Source of the DNA: Pseudomonadota bacterium
GTDB lineage: Bacteria > Myxococcota_A > UBA796 > SXON01
Direction of reading: 5' to 3'
NCBI GenBank assembly: GCA_030685065.1
Contig: JAUXQH010000054.1
Coordinates: forward strand, 1 to 64,000
Length of the DNA stretch: 64,000 nucleotides
In this document: positions 16,489-24,256 of the stretch, in pieces
How the letters are laid out: each line of letters opens with the position of its first letter
Position numbering within the stretch: the stretch's first letter is position 1
The notes under the pieces: model-generated
What the model saw: only the letters and a program-made list of their open reading frames with translations
The model's database searches: none
Told to the model about the DNA's origin: nothing
Program-made: the position numbers and the translations under genes

Positions 16489-17097
16489 ATGGTCCGCACC
16501 GCCCCGCCCGCCTCGTCGATCGCGCTCCTTTCCACGGCGCTCCTGTCCACCGTCCTCCTCGGCACGGGCTGTGACTCCGATTGTGTCGACACGTCGCGGG
16601 TAAATGGCACGTACGCGATGTGGCACACGACGCTGAACACCGCCGAGGGCGGCGATGCGACGGTCTCGGAGAGCTACCCGAGCTACGACGTTTTCGTGAA
16701 TGGTTGGTCCAAGTGGAAGATCAACTGGTCCGCCGGCAGTGACACCATCAACGCCGACATTACGGACGTAGCGGAGTCCCAATCCGGCCCGGACGCCGTG
16801 GTTGGCACGACCCAGTCGTTCGCGGGATCGCTCACCTCCTCGGCTGACGATTGCAACACGTTCGCGATGCACGTCGAGGGCAGCTTCGAGACCCGCGCCG
16901 ACACCACCCACGCGTTCATGTACGACGCGAACGTGGTCTACGTGGGTGACCACCTGAACGGTACGTTCACGTACTCCGACACGTTCACGGGCACGGCAGA
17001 AGACGGCTCGGCGGTGTCGGGCATGCTCGAGAACGCCACGGGAGAGCTGTCGGGGACCCTTCAGATCGACGGGTTCGACACCGGCTTCTCCGAGTAG
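16489..17097 (+). CDS. predicted lipoprotein, unknown function
   Basis: 202 residues. ATG 16489 is preceded by AAGGGAG and opens a lipoprotein signal ending in LLGTGC. The mature protein starts with a Cys pair (CDSDC) and is Thr/Ser/Asp-rich with regular beta strands (for example FAMHVEGSFETRAD), resembling a small beta-barrel or lipocalin-like sandwich. No family recognised. It is divergent from the ferredoxin gene. Confidence 0.75.
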   Translation: MVRTAPPASSIALLSTALLSTVLLGTGCDSDCVDTSRVNGTYAMWHTTLNTAEGGDATVSESYPSYDVFVNGWSKWKINWSAGSDTINADITDVAESQSGPDAVVGTTQSFAGSLTSSADDCNTFAMHVEGSFETRADTTHAFMYDANVVYVGDHLNGTFTYSDTFTGTAEDGSAVSGMLENATGELSGTLQIDGFDTGFSE

Positions 17098-17152
17098 CTC
17101 GGCCCGTTCCCCACGTGCGCGCGGCCGGCCCTGAACGCGTTAGAGGGCGCCG

Positions 17153-17935
17153 ATGTACAACATCCTGATCGCGAGCGGCGCGGCCGTGCTCGGCTACCTG
17201 CTGGGCTACCTGGTCACCGGCAACGCGTTCGCCGGGTTCCTGCCCGCCCTGCTCGCGTTCGTCGTCGTGTTCATCCTGCTCGCGCGCCGCACGGGCAAGC
17301 AGCTGGAGTCCCTGTTCCAGGGGGCCATGGTGCTCTTGCAGGCCGGCAAGATCGACGAGGCCCGCACCGCGCTCGAGGCGGCGATGCCGCTCGGGAAGTG
17401 GCAGATCCTCGTCGCCGAGCAGATCCACTCGCAGCTGGGCTCGCTCGACTATCTCCAAGGCGTCGGCCACACGGTGCAGAAGCATCCGACCCAGGCAAAG
17501 GCGAGCTTCGCCGCGGGCCGGGCGCACCTGGAGAAGGCCTGGTCGCGTGATTGGCGCGCGAAGGCCACGTTGGCCGCCATCCACCATCGCGAGGGGCGCC
17601 CGGACGACGCGGTGAAGGTCCTGGAGGCCGCGAGCGGCCCCGGCAAGACGGAGGCGCTCTACTGGGGCCTGTACACGTTCGTCCTCAACGAGGCCAAGCG
17701 CCGCGACGAGGCGCTCCAGGTCGTGGGCCGGGGCCTCGCGGAGAACAAGGACAACAAGGCGTTGGCGGCCCTCCAGGAGGCGCTCGCGAACAAGAAGCGC
17801 CCCGACATGAAGGTGCTGGGCGAGTCCTGGTTCCAGATGTTCCCGGAGGACATCCCGCGGGAGAAGCTGATGGAGATGCAGGGGATCAAGCCCCAGCCTC
17901 GCCCGCAGAAGACGTTCCCGCAGCCCCGCCGGTAG
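17153..17935 (+). CDS. membrane-anchored TPR-like protein
   Basis: 260 residues. Two hydrophobic helices at the N-terminus (about 4-22 and 27-46) are followed by helical-hairpin repeats typical of TPR domains (GAMVLLQAGKIDEARTALEA, HHREGRPDDAVKVLEAA, NEAKRRDEALQVVGRGL). The C-terminus is a Pro/Gln/Arg tail. Architecture suggests a cytoplasmic scaffold held at the inner membrane. No partner gene is adjacent; the downstream helicase is convergent. Confidence 0.75.
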   Translation: MYNILIASGAAVLGYLLGYLVTGNAFAGFLPALLAFVVVFILLARRTGKQLESLFQGAMVLLQAGKIDEARTALEAAMPLGKWQILVAEQIHSQLGSLDYLQGVGHTVQKHPTQAKASFAAGRAHLEKAWSRDWRAKATLAAIHHREGRPDDAVKVLEAASGPGKTEALYWGLYTFVLNEAKRRDEALQVVGRGLAENKDNKALAALQEALANKKRPDMKVLGESWFQMFPEDIPREKLMEMQGIKPQPRPQKTFPQPRR

Positions 17936-17938
17936 TCA

Positions 17939-17959
17939 GCCGCTCGATCGGCGAGCGGC
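17939..17959. terminator. inverted repeat between convergent genes
   Basis: GCCGCTCG (17939-17946) and CGAGCGGC (17952-17959) form a perfect 8-bp stem with a 5-nt loop, just after the TPR-like gene stop and before the convergent helicase stop at 18052. No T-run follows, so it is a possible rather than a certain terminator. The remaining sequence to 18051 shows no other signal. Confidence 0.4.
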
Positions 17960-18051
17960 GTCCGGGGAAGAGCCGAGTCGGGGAACCGCCGAGCCCCGAG
18001 TGGCCCGGCGATCCCGCGTATGGCATCCCGCCTCCGGGATCCCGCGACCGA

Positions 18052-20160
18052 TCAGTCGACGACCAGGACCTCATCGCGCGACACGGAGCGGATCAGCTCG
18101 GCGAGCGCGGCGATACGATCCGAGTCGCCCGCGTGCACGGCCTTGAGCTGTCCCACCAGGTCTTTCGCGCGGCGGAAGGCGCCCACGAGGTCCCCGCTGA
18201 TGTCGGTGGGGGACTCGAGGTTGGTCATCAGCTCGGGCAGGCTGCGGCCTTCGGCCCACATGCGGCCGAAGGGGATCATGTCCGGGCACCAGGTGACACC
18301 GATGCCCGTGAGCTCCTCGGCACCCGTGACGATCGGAGAGTAGCGGAGCTTGTTCGCCTCCCGACCGAGCGCGAGATCGGCGCCCTTGACGGGGCGGAGC
18401 CGCACATCGCGGCCGAACTCCTTGTTCACCGAGCAGAAGAGCCCGAAGAGGAGCGGCAAGGGCAGATCCTCGAGCATGCCGGAGAGCACGAGCTCGGTGA
18501 CGAAGATCTCCTCGATCTGGATGTTCAGGAGCACCTTGGCGCCCGCGCCGAAGCCCCCATCCTTGTCGAGGTACCCGATCTTCTTGAGGAAATCGACCTT
18601 CCGCTGGAATTCCTCCCAGCTGCGATCCTCGATGGAGCGCGCGCGCTCCTGGAGGCGGGTGACGTTCTTGCGCCCCTTCTTGCCGCCGCCTTGCTCTTCG
18701 AGCTCCTTCTCCAGCCGGTCGGCCTCCGCCATGTCGAGGGCGGCCTCGGCGCGGCGCGAGAAGGTGAGGAAGGACTTGTCGACGACCTCGCGGATGCGCT
18801 CCTGCGGGCTCGTGTGGAGGAGGTTCACGATGGAGTTGAAGGACAAGGCGAAGCTGGAGCGCACGGGCTCGGGCTCGCCACGCAGGTAGCCCTGGAGCTG
18901 CCCGCGCACCTCGTTCCAGTCCTCGTGGTCCATCCGGATCACGACGTGACCCACCTGGTCCATGCCGCGGCGCCCGGCGCGTCCCGCCTTCTGCATGAAC
19001 TCGCGCGTCCGGAGCGGGCGGAGGGACTGCCCGTCGAATTTGCGGAGCCCGTCGAACACGACCGAACGCGCGGGCATGTTGATGCCGAGCGCGAAGGTGC
19101 TCGTGCAGTAGAGGATCTTAACGAGGCGCTTCTCGTAGAGCTCCTCGACCAGCGCCTTGAGGAGCACGTTCGTGCCGGCGTGATGGAAGGCGATGCCGCG
19201 CTCGTACAGACCGCGGAGCTCTTCATCCAGGACCTTGCCGCCGTCGGTGGCGGCAAAAGCATCCAGCTCGACCTGCATCCGGGCCTGCTCTTCGGTGTTC
19301 AGGAGCGACCGGCGGAGGCGGGTCCCGAGGCCGCGCGCGTAGTTCTCCACCGTTTTGCGGCTGAACGCGAAGTAGAGGGTCGGCAGCAGATCGTGCTCGC
19401 GGAGGTGGTCGAACACATCGGTATGCGACGTGGACGGGCCGAGGCGGGCGGTGCGACCGCGGTGCCCGCGGTTGTCACCCCGGTGCCCGCGCTGCTCCGC
19501 GCCGCGCGCGATCTCCTTCGCGTGCTGACGCTCCCAGCGTTGGTGGGCCTTGTCGAAGTCCGCGGGGTGCAGCAGCCCGTCGTCCAGGTTGCAGATCCAG
19601 GCCTGCAACGGGACGTTTCGCCGGGTTTCGTGCACGACCGCGACCTCCGCGCCACGCACGTGGGACATCCAGTCGGCGAACGCCTGCATGTTCTGCAGGG
19701 TGGCCGAGAGGCCCACGATCTGCACGTGGGGCGGCAGGTAGATGAGCAGCTCCTCCCAGGTCGTGCCGCGCTCGCGGTCGTCCAGGAAGTGGATCTCGTC
19801 GATGATCACCGCGTCCAGCTGGGGGAGCGTCTCGCCCGCCAGGAGCATGTTGCGGAGGATCTCGGTCGTCATCACCCGACACGGGGCCTCGCGGCGGATG
19901 ACGAGGTCTCCGGTGAGGAGGCCGACCTTCTCTTCCCCGTGGAGTCGCGTGTAGTCGCGAAACTTCTGGTTCGACAAGGCCTTGATCGGCGCGGTGTAGA
20001 TCACGTCGCGCCCGCGGGCGAGCGCTCGATCGACCACGAAGTCGGCGATGATCGTCTTGCCGGTGCCCGTCGGCGCGCAGACGAGCACGGACTTGCCGGC
20101 TTCGAGCGCCTCGATGGAAGTCTGCTGGAATGGGTCTAGGGTCAGTCCACGATGTTGCAT
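18052..20160 (-). CDS. Ski2/Mtr4-like DExH-box RNA helicase
   Basis: 702 residues from ATG 20160 (AGAAGG upstream). Helicase core: APTGTGKT (29-36), DEIH (121-124), SAT (152-154), and the motif VI region QKAGRAGRRGMD. The C-terminal third, with a coiled segment (EADRLEKELEEQ) and a final helical domain, matches the DSHCT domain of the Ski2/Mtr4/Dob1 group. These unwind RNA and in eukaryotes feed the exosome; bacterial roles are less defined. The longer frame upstream crosses a terminator and tRNA and is not used. Basic insert HRGDNRGHRGRTAR sits between the two RecA domains. Confidence 0.88.
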   Translation of the reverse strand: MQHRGLTLDPFQQTSIEALEAGKSVLVCAPTGTGKTIIADFVVDRALARGRDVIYTAPIKALSNQKFRDYTRLHGEEKVGLLTGDLVIRREAPCRVMTTEILRNMLLAGETLPQLDAVIIDEIHFLDDRERGTTWEELLIYLPPHVQIVGLSATLQNMQAFADWMSHVRGAEVAVVHETRRNVPLQAWICNLDDGLLHPADFDKAHQRWERQHAKEIARGAEQRGHRGDNRGHRGRTARLGPSTSHTDVFDHLREHDLLPTLYFAFSRKTVENYARGLGTRLRRSLLNTEEQARMQVELDAFAATDGGKVLDEELRGLYERGIAFHHAGTNVLLKALVEELYEKRLVKILYCTSTFALGINMPARSVVFDGLRKFDGQSLRPLRTREFMQKAGRAGRRGMDQVGHVVIRMDHEDWNEVRGQLQGYLRGEPEPVRSSFALSFNSIVNLLHTSPQERIREVVDKSFLTFSRRAEAALDMAEADRLEKELEEQGGGKKGRKNVTRLQERARSIEDRSWEEFQRKVDFLKKIGYLDKDGGFGAGAKVLLNIQIEEIFVTELVLSGMLEDLPLPLLFGLFCSVNKEFGRDVRLRPVKGADLALGREANKLRYSPIVTGAEELTGIGVTWCPDMIPFGRMWAEGRSLPELMTNLESPTDISGDLVGAFRRAKDLVGQLKAVHAGDSDRIAALAELIRSVSRDEVLVVD

Positions 20161-20190
20161 GCGAGCGCCTTCTAATTGATTTTGCGCGCG

Positions 20191-20225
20191 CTTGACGAAG
20201 CCGTTCTGACGAACTCTCTTGACGG
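20191..20225. repeat. three CT(T)GACG repeats upstream of the helicase gene
   Basis: CTTGACG (20191-20197), TCTGACG (20205-20211) and CTTGACG (20219-20225) occur at 14-nt intervals between the tRNA terminator and the helicase start. Regular spacing suggests an operator or stacked sites, but chance cannot be excluded. Confidence 0.35.
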
Positions 20226-20248
20226 TGCGGCGGAACCCGAACGAAGAA

Positions 20249-20276
20249 CCCCCCGTCACCGCAAGGTGACGGGGGG
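20249..20276 (-). terminator. intrinsic terminator of the tRNA-Gln/tRNA-Glu unit
   Basis: A perfect 12-bp stem (CCCCCCGTCACC with GGTGACGGGGGG) closes a 4-nt loop. On the minus strand it lies 8 nt after the CCA of tRNA-Glu and is followed by TTCTTCGTT. This separates the tRNA transcript from the helicase gene. Confidence 0.8.
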
Positions 20277-20283
20277 CTCTGTA

Positions 20284-20359
20284 TGGTAGTCCCAACGGGA
20301 TTCGAACCCGTGTCTATGCCGTGAGAGGGCACTGTCCTGGGCCTCTAGACGATGGGACC
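20284..20359 (-). tRNA. tRNA-Glu (CTC)
   Basis: Cloverleaf on the minus strand: acceptor GGTCCCA with TGGGACT, D-arm TCGTCTAGAGGCCCAGGA as in bacterial tRNA-Glu, anticodon stem GTGCC/GGCAT with loop CTCTCAC giving anticodon CTC, T-loop TTCGAAT, discriminator A and encoded CCA (complement of 20284-20286). The first pair is G-U. Second gene of a two-tRNA unit. Confidence 0.95.
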
Positions 20360-20413
20360 GAGAGAAGGTCCGGAAGCTCTGACGTGGCCCCGTCCGAGCT
20401 TTGCTTCGAAATG

Positions 20414-20489
20414 TGGTTGGGGTGCTAGGGGTCGAACCTAGAGTCTTCAGGGCCAGAACCTGACGTGTTGCCGATTACACTACACCCCA
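20414..20489 (-). tRNA. tRNA-Gln (CTG)
   Basis: Acceptor TGGGGTG with CACCCCA, anticodon stem TCAGG/CCTGA with loop TTCTGGC giving anticodon CTG, T-loop TTCGACC, discriminator A and encoded CCA (complement of 20414-20416). TGGGG at the 5' end is typical of tRNA-Gln. It precedes tRNA-Glu by 54 nt on the same transcript. Confidence 0.95.
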
Positions 20490-20502
20490 CCGGCGGCCCA
20501 CC

Positions 20503-20529
20503 ATTATGGGTTCAGGACGGAGGCGTCAA
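20503..20529 (-). promoter_or_regulatory. promoter of the tRNA-Gln/tRNA-Glu unit
   Basis: On the minus strand TTGACG (20524-20529) and CATAAT (20503-20508) are 15 nt apart, and the expected start lies about 7 nt before the tRNA-Gln 5' end. The same hexamers and spacing occur before tRNA-Phe and yceD, which strengthens the call. Confidence 0.7.
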
Positions 20530-20595
20530 GGGTTCGAGGTGACGCCGCGATGAATTCTCGCCCTCGGGGTACCTCAGGGAGTACTCCGGGGTCCC

Positions 20596-21075
20596 TCACG
20601 GGTACTGGTCGATCACCCATCCGTACGGCTGCGCGATGGCGTTGACGGTCTGAAAAAACGTCTCTTCGTCGAGCTTGGACTGGAGGTTCTTCTTCCGCGC
20701 CAGGTCGAACGCGACGGGGTCGTTCTGGGCCCAGGCATCGCTCATCGCGTGGTAGGAGGCGGCGCGGTCCCCCCAGGCTCGGACGAGGAGCCCGTGGGCC
20801 TCGCCGAGCGTCGGTGTGACGGGCTCGATCTTCTCGGCCTCGGCGCGCAGCTGGTCGGCGGCGGGCGTAATCTCGGAGGCGAGCCGCTCCGCGATGCGCG
20901 CCGCATCCGTGTCGCCCTTTTTCACCTTGCTGGCGACGTCGAGGAAACCTTGCGCGAGCACGAGGTTCTTCGCCAACAATGGCTTCATCGCGTCGTGGTA
21001 GGCCGACACGTCTTCTTGGACGGGGTCGGTGCCGCACCCGACGAGCAGGGCGATTAGGAGGGGGATGGGCGACAT
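20596..21075 (-). CDS. predicted lipoprotein, helical, unknown function
   Basis: 159 residues from ATG 21075: MSPIPLLIALLVGC with lipobox LVGC. The mature part is mostly helical (KNLVLAQGFLDVASKVKKG, ARIAERLASEITPAADQLRA), suggesting a small helical bundle of about 140 residues. No family recognised. It starts close to the divergent radical-SAM-like gene, so the two probably share a promoter region of few bases or the other gene starts further in. Confidence 0.7.
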   Translation of the reverse strand: MSPIPLLIALLVGCGTDPVQEDVSAYHDAMKPLLAKNLVLAQGFLDVASKVKKGDTDAARIAERLASEITPAADQLRAEAEKIEPVTPTLGEAHGLLVRAWGDRAASYHAMSDAWAQNDPVAFDLARKKNLQSKLDEETFFQTVNAIAQPYGWVIDQYP

Positions 21076-21105
21076 GCAGGGGTCGTATTGCCCTCCCGGA
21101 GGATT

Positions 21106-22047
21106 GTGAAGGCTTTGGAACAACTCGTCGTCCGCGCGCGCACCCGCTTGCGGGAGGGGAGGGCGCTCGCGGGCCTCGGCGGCCGGCCTGCCCGCCTCGT
21201 CCTGCGCCTCGACGATCTGGATGCACCCGGCCCCATCCCCGCGGAATTGCTGAAGCTCGAGGACTGGTACGACATCGTCGTGCGGGTGGTCGAGTGGTCG
21301 GGCCCGCTCCCGGTGCACCTCGTCGCGCGGTCGGAGCATCCGTTCCTCGCGGAGATGGTGCGGTTCGCCCACCGCCTCGAGTGCCCCACCACGCTGCGGA
21401 CCACCGCCGCGGGCATCTCCCCGCGCCGCGCGGACGAGCTGGTGGACTGCGGGCTCGAGCGCATCGTGGTCCGGGTGGCCGGCGTGAACGAAGCGACCCA
21501 GCGGGCGGTGGTGGGGGAGTCCGTGGCGGACACCCGGCGCGCAATCGCGGCGCTCCTGGCCGCGCGCGTCTCCCGGGCGGCGCCGCTGGACATCGTGCTC
21601 GAGGTGCCGTTCGACGCGCGCACCGCCCCGGAGCTCCGCGCTCTCTGTGAGGAGGCCCGGACCGTCGGGGTCGATGGCGTGCGGGTGGCGGCCCCCTGGG
21701 CGGGCGGTCCCTTCGAGAGCGGGGCGCTCGACGCGCTCGGATGGGTCGCGAAGCAGGACCGCCCCTTCCGGCGCACCTCCGCGGACACGCTGGGCGCCGT
21801 GCGCGAGATGCGTGGCGATGGCCCCGGCACACCGCGGAAGGGCGGGGCATGTCCGGTCGGCACGCTCCGCGTCGAGATCCTCCCGGACGGCACGCTCCTC
21901 TCCTGTCCCTTCAAGGGCGATCGGACGCGGATGCTCTCGCGTGATCCCTCGGGGGCCATGGCCCTGGCCTGGAAGGCCCTGGAAAAGCACCGGGATGCCA
22001 TCCGGACCTGCGACCGGGCGTGCGCTCACCCCGAGCTCACGGCTTGA
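21106..22047 (+). CDS. radical SAM/SPASM-like protein lacking the CxxxCxxC motif
   Basis: 313 residues from GTG 21106 (GGAGG just upstream; TTG 21088 is the alternative). The middle follows the radical SAM barrel (FLAEMVRFAHRLECPTTLRT, then ELVDCGLERIVVRVAGVNE in place of the l...gl..v.vSidg pattern). The end resembles a SPASM domain: CPVGTLRVEILPDGTLLSCPF with Cys249 and Cys267, then Cys302 and Cys306. No CxxxCxxC for the SAM cluster exists anywhere in the protein, so radical chemistry is not expected; it may bind a peptide or metal. Function unknown. Confidence 0.6.
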   Translation: MKALEQLVVRARTRLREGRALAGLGGRPARLVLRLDDLDAPGPIPAELLKLEDWYDIVVRVVEWSGPLPVHLVARSEHPFLAEMVRFAHRLECPTTLRTTAAGISPRRADELVDCGLERIVVRVAGVNEATQRAVVGESVADTRRAIAALLAARVSRAAPLDIVLEVPFDARTAPELRALCEEARTVGVDGVRVAAPWAGGPFESGALDALGWVAKQDRPFRRTSADTLGAVREMRGDGPGTPRKGGACPVGTLRVEILPDGTLLSCPFKGDRTRMLSRDPSGAMALAWKALEKHRDAIRTCDRACAHPELTA

Positions 22048-22070
22048 CGAGGGGGGTGGCGTGCGATAAC
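22044..22070 (+). promoter_or_regulatory. promoter of the yceD-rpmF-plsX operon
   Basis: TTGACG (22044-22049) and GATAAC (22065-22070) with 15-nt spacing; the -35 box overlaps the stop codon of the preceding gene. A start near 22078 leaves a 42-nt leader with AGGAG before the yceD GTG. Confidence 0.6.
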
Positions 22071-22119
22071 GCGCGCCGCTCTGTTCCCTTGACTGGCTGA
22101 ATCGTTTCAGGAGTCTGTC

Positions 22120-22647
22120 GTGCCGTTCCCCGTCATCGCTCTCGATTCCATTCCGACCCACGGTCTCGCCGTGCAGGTGCTGGATTGGGCGCGCGTGGGA
22201 TGTGGAGAGGGGCTGGGGGGGGAGTGCACGTCGGTCAGTGGCCACCTCGAGGTGTCCCGCAAGGGGCGCCACATCGTGGTGAACGGTCAGCTCGCGGGAG
22301 CGGCCACGGTCATCTGTGACCGATGCGGCGAGCCGTGCCACTTCTCCGCGGCAGGGGCGGCGAGCTGCGTCTACCTGCCCTTCGACGAGATTGCGGCCAC
22401 CAAGGTCGATGAAGACTCCCAGGAAGAGGCGCTGGACCACGGCGAGTACGACGGCGTCGCGCTCGATCTGGTCCACGTCGTCAGGGAGTTCTTCGCGCTC
22501 GAACGGCCGGCCCGCGTGCTCTGCGCGGATTTCGATCCCGCTGCCGACGCGGCATGTCTCGAACGTTTCCGTTCCCGGGCCGACCTCTCCCGGGACCAAC
22601 CTGATCCTCGTTTCGCTTTGCTCAAGGGCGTCAAGCCCACCCGCTAG
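22120..22647 (+). CDS. yceD: YceD/DUF177 family protein
   Basis: 175 residues from GTG 22120 (AGGAG 7 nt upstream). The conserved CxxC region (VICDRCGEPC, near 67-76), the acidic middle (DEDSQEEALDH) and the position directly before rpmF identify the DUF177/YceD family, needed for normal 23S rRNA accumulation in E. coli and plants. The order yceD-rpmF-plsX is widely conserved. Confidence 0.9.
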   Translation: MPFPVIALDSIPTHGLAVQVLDWARVGCGEGLGGECTSVSGHLEVSRKGRHIVVNGQLAGAATVICDRCGEPCHFSAAGAASCVYLPFDEIAATKVDEDSQEEALDHGEYDGVALDLVHVVREFFALERPARVLCADFDPAADAACLERFRSRADLSRDQPDPRFALLKGVKPTR

Positions 22648-22656
22648 GAGTCTTTC

Positions 22657-22860
22657 ATGGCCGTTCCCAAGAAGCGCGTCTCCCGTCGTGCCCGCGATAC
22701 CCGTCGCGCCCACGACTTCCTCGTCGCCACCGCCGCCACCGAGACGTGCCCGGCCTGCGCGGCCACCAAGCTCCGCCACCACGTGTGCCCCTCCTGCGGC
22801 ACGTACCGTGGCCGCAAGGTGTTCACGGACAACGATGAGGCCGTCGCGACGGCCGAGTAG
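22657..22860 (+). CDS. rpmF: 50S ribosomal protein L32
   Basis: 67 residues beginning MAVPKKRVSRRARDTRR, with the zinc-ribbon Cys pairs CPAC and CPSC. TAGGAG precedes the ATG by 7 nt. It has the C+ form of L32. Located between yceD and plsX as in most bacteria. Confidence 0.98.
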   Translation: MAVPKKRVSRRARDTRRAHDFLVATAATETCPACAATKLRHHVCPSCGTYRGRKVFTDNDEAVATAE

Positions 22861-22863
22861 GTC

Positions 22864-23880
22864 ATGGCGGAGCTGGGTGCGGTCGCGCTCGACGCCTTCG
22901 GGGGTGACAACGCCCCGGACGCGCTGCTGGCTGGAGCCGAGCTCGCGGTCCGGCAGGGTGTGCCTGTCATCCTGGTGGGAGACGCCAATCGCCTGCGTGG
23001 GAGAGTCCCACGCGGGCTGACCGTCGTCCACGCGCCCGACGTCGTCGAGATGGACGAGCCCGCGTCGACGCCCTTGCGCAAGAAGCCCGGTGCGTCGATT
23101 CGACGTATCTTCGAGCTCGTTCGGGATGGGCAGGCCATCGGCGCGGTCACGTGCGGGCACTCGGGCGCCGCGATGGCCAGCGCCCTCCACGTGCTCGGTC
23201 CCATCCCGGGGATCGACCGCCCGCCGCTCGCGACGATCGTGCCTCGGAAGGACGGCGGCCAGCTGGTGCTGGTCGACCTCGGCGCCAACATCGACTGCAA
23301 GCCCCACCACCTCGCGCAGTTCGCGGTGCTGGGGGACGCCTATGCACGGGCCGTGCTGGGGCTCGAGCGCCCGCGGGTGGGGCTCCTCGCCAACGGGGAG
23401 GAGCGGGGCAAGGGGAACACCCAGGTACGCGCCGCGTGGCCCGAGCTCGAAGCGCTGCCGCTGAACTTCGTGGGCAACGTCGAGCCGCTCTCGGCCCTTC
23501 GGGGCGAGTGTGACGTCCTCGTGTGTGACGGTTTCGTCGGCAATGTGATGCTCAAGACCGTCGAGGGTACGGTCGAGGTCGTGGGGCGCGTGCTGCGCGA
23601 CGAGATCCGGCGCCGCCCCGGGGCGCAGCTCGGGGCCTGGCTGCTCCAGGGCGCCATCCGGCGGTTCCGGCAGCGCACCGCGTACGATGCGGTCGGCGGC
23701 GCGCTGCTCCTCGGGGTGGAGGGGGTGGCCGTGGTCGGTCACGGTCGTGCCGACGCTCGCGCCGTCGCCAGCGCCCTCCGCTACGCCCGGTCCTGCGCTG
23801 AGGCGGGGCTACTTCCCACGTTGCGGCACCTCGTCGCTCAGCGCCTCCCGCGCAGGGAGTCGGAAACGCCGATTGGTTAG
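22864..23880 (+). CDS. plsX: phosphate acyltransferase PlsX
   Basis: 338 residues; converts acyl-ACP to acyl-phosphate at the start of phospholipid synthesis. Signatures: ALDAFGGDNAPDALLAGA at the N-terminus, GAVTCGHSGAAMASA, LVDLGANIDCKP, and VCDGFVGNVMLKTVEG. Begins 3 nt after rpmF. Next is acpP after a 114-nt gap that contains a weak -10-like GATAGA (23964-23969). Confidence 0.96.
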   Translation: MAELGAVALDAFGGDNAPDALLAGAELAVRQGVPVILVGDANRLRGRVPRGLTVVHAPDVVEMDEPASTPLRKKPGASIRRIFELVRDGQAIGAVTCGHSGAAMASALHVLGPIPGIDRPPLATIVPRKDGGQLVLVDLGANIDCKPHHLAQFAVLGDAYARAVLGLERPRVGLLANGEERGKGNTQVRAAWPELEALPLNFVGNVEPLSALRGECDVLVCDGFVGNVMLKTVEGTVEVVGRVLRDEIRRRPGAQLGAWLLQGAIRRFRQRTAYDAVGGALLLGVEGVAVVGHGRADARAVASALRYARSCAEAGLLPTLRHLVAQRLPRRESETPIG

Positions 23881-23994
23881 GATGAAGGCTTGTTCCTGCG
23901 GTGCGGATCGCCCTGTGGGAGCGGCGGGAGGGCGCGCCGGAGTAGCGTTCGTGCGCGGGCTCGGATAGAAAGCGCGGCCCGCCGGGAGATACCC

Positions 23995-24237
23995 ATGGCC
24001 ACTGAAGAGATTGTCCGTCGCGTCAAGGACCTGATCGCCGAGTCGCTCGGCGTGAACCCCACCGAGGTGATTCCGGATGCGTCGTTCATCGACGATCTCG
24101 GAGCCGACTCACTCGACATCGTCGAGCTCGTGATGGCGATCGAGAAGGAGTTCGGGATCGAGATTCCCGATGAAGACGCCGAGAAGATCTCCACGGTGCA
24201 AGACGCCGTGGACTACATCCAGCACAAGGCCCACTAG
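23995..24237 (+). CDS. acpP: acyl carrier protein
   Basis: 80 residues from ATG 23995 (GGGAG upstream). Acidic four-helix protein; the phosphopantetheine site is Ser39 in GADSLDIVE. Carries growing acyl chains for fatty-acid synthesis. Followed 19 nt later by fabF, the usual order. Confidence 0.98.
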   Translation: MATEEIVRRVKDLIAESLGVNPTEVIPDASFIDDLGADSLDIVELVMAIEKEFGIEIPDEDAEKISTVQDAVDYIQHKAH

Positions 24238-24256
24238 CCAGGGGTCCGGAGGCCCG

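Noticed and set aside
17551..20139. 862-codon plus-strand frame
   Set aside because: Antisense to the helicase with complete motifs; composition is that of a shadow.
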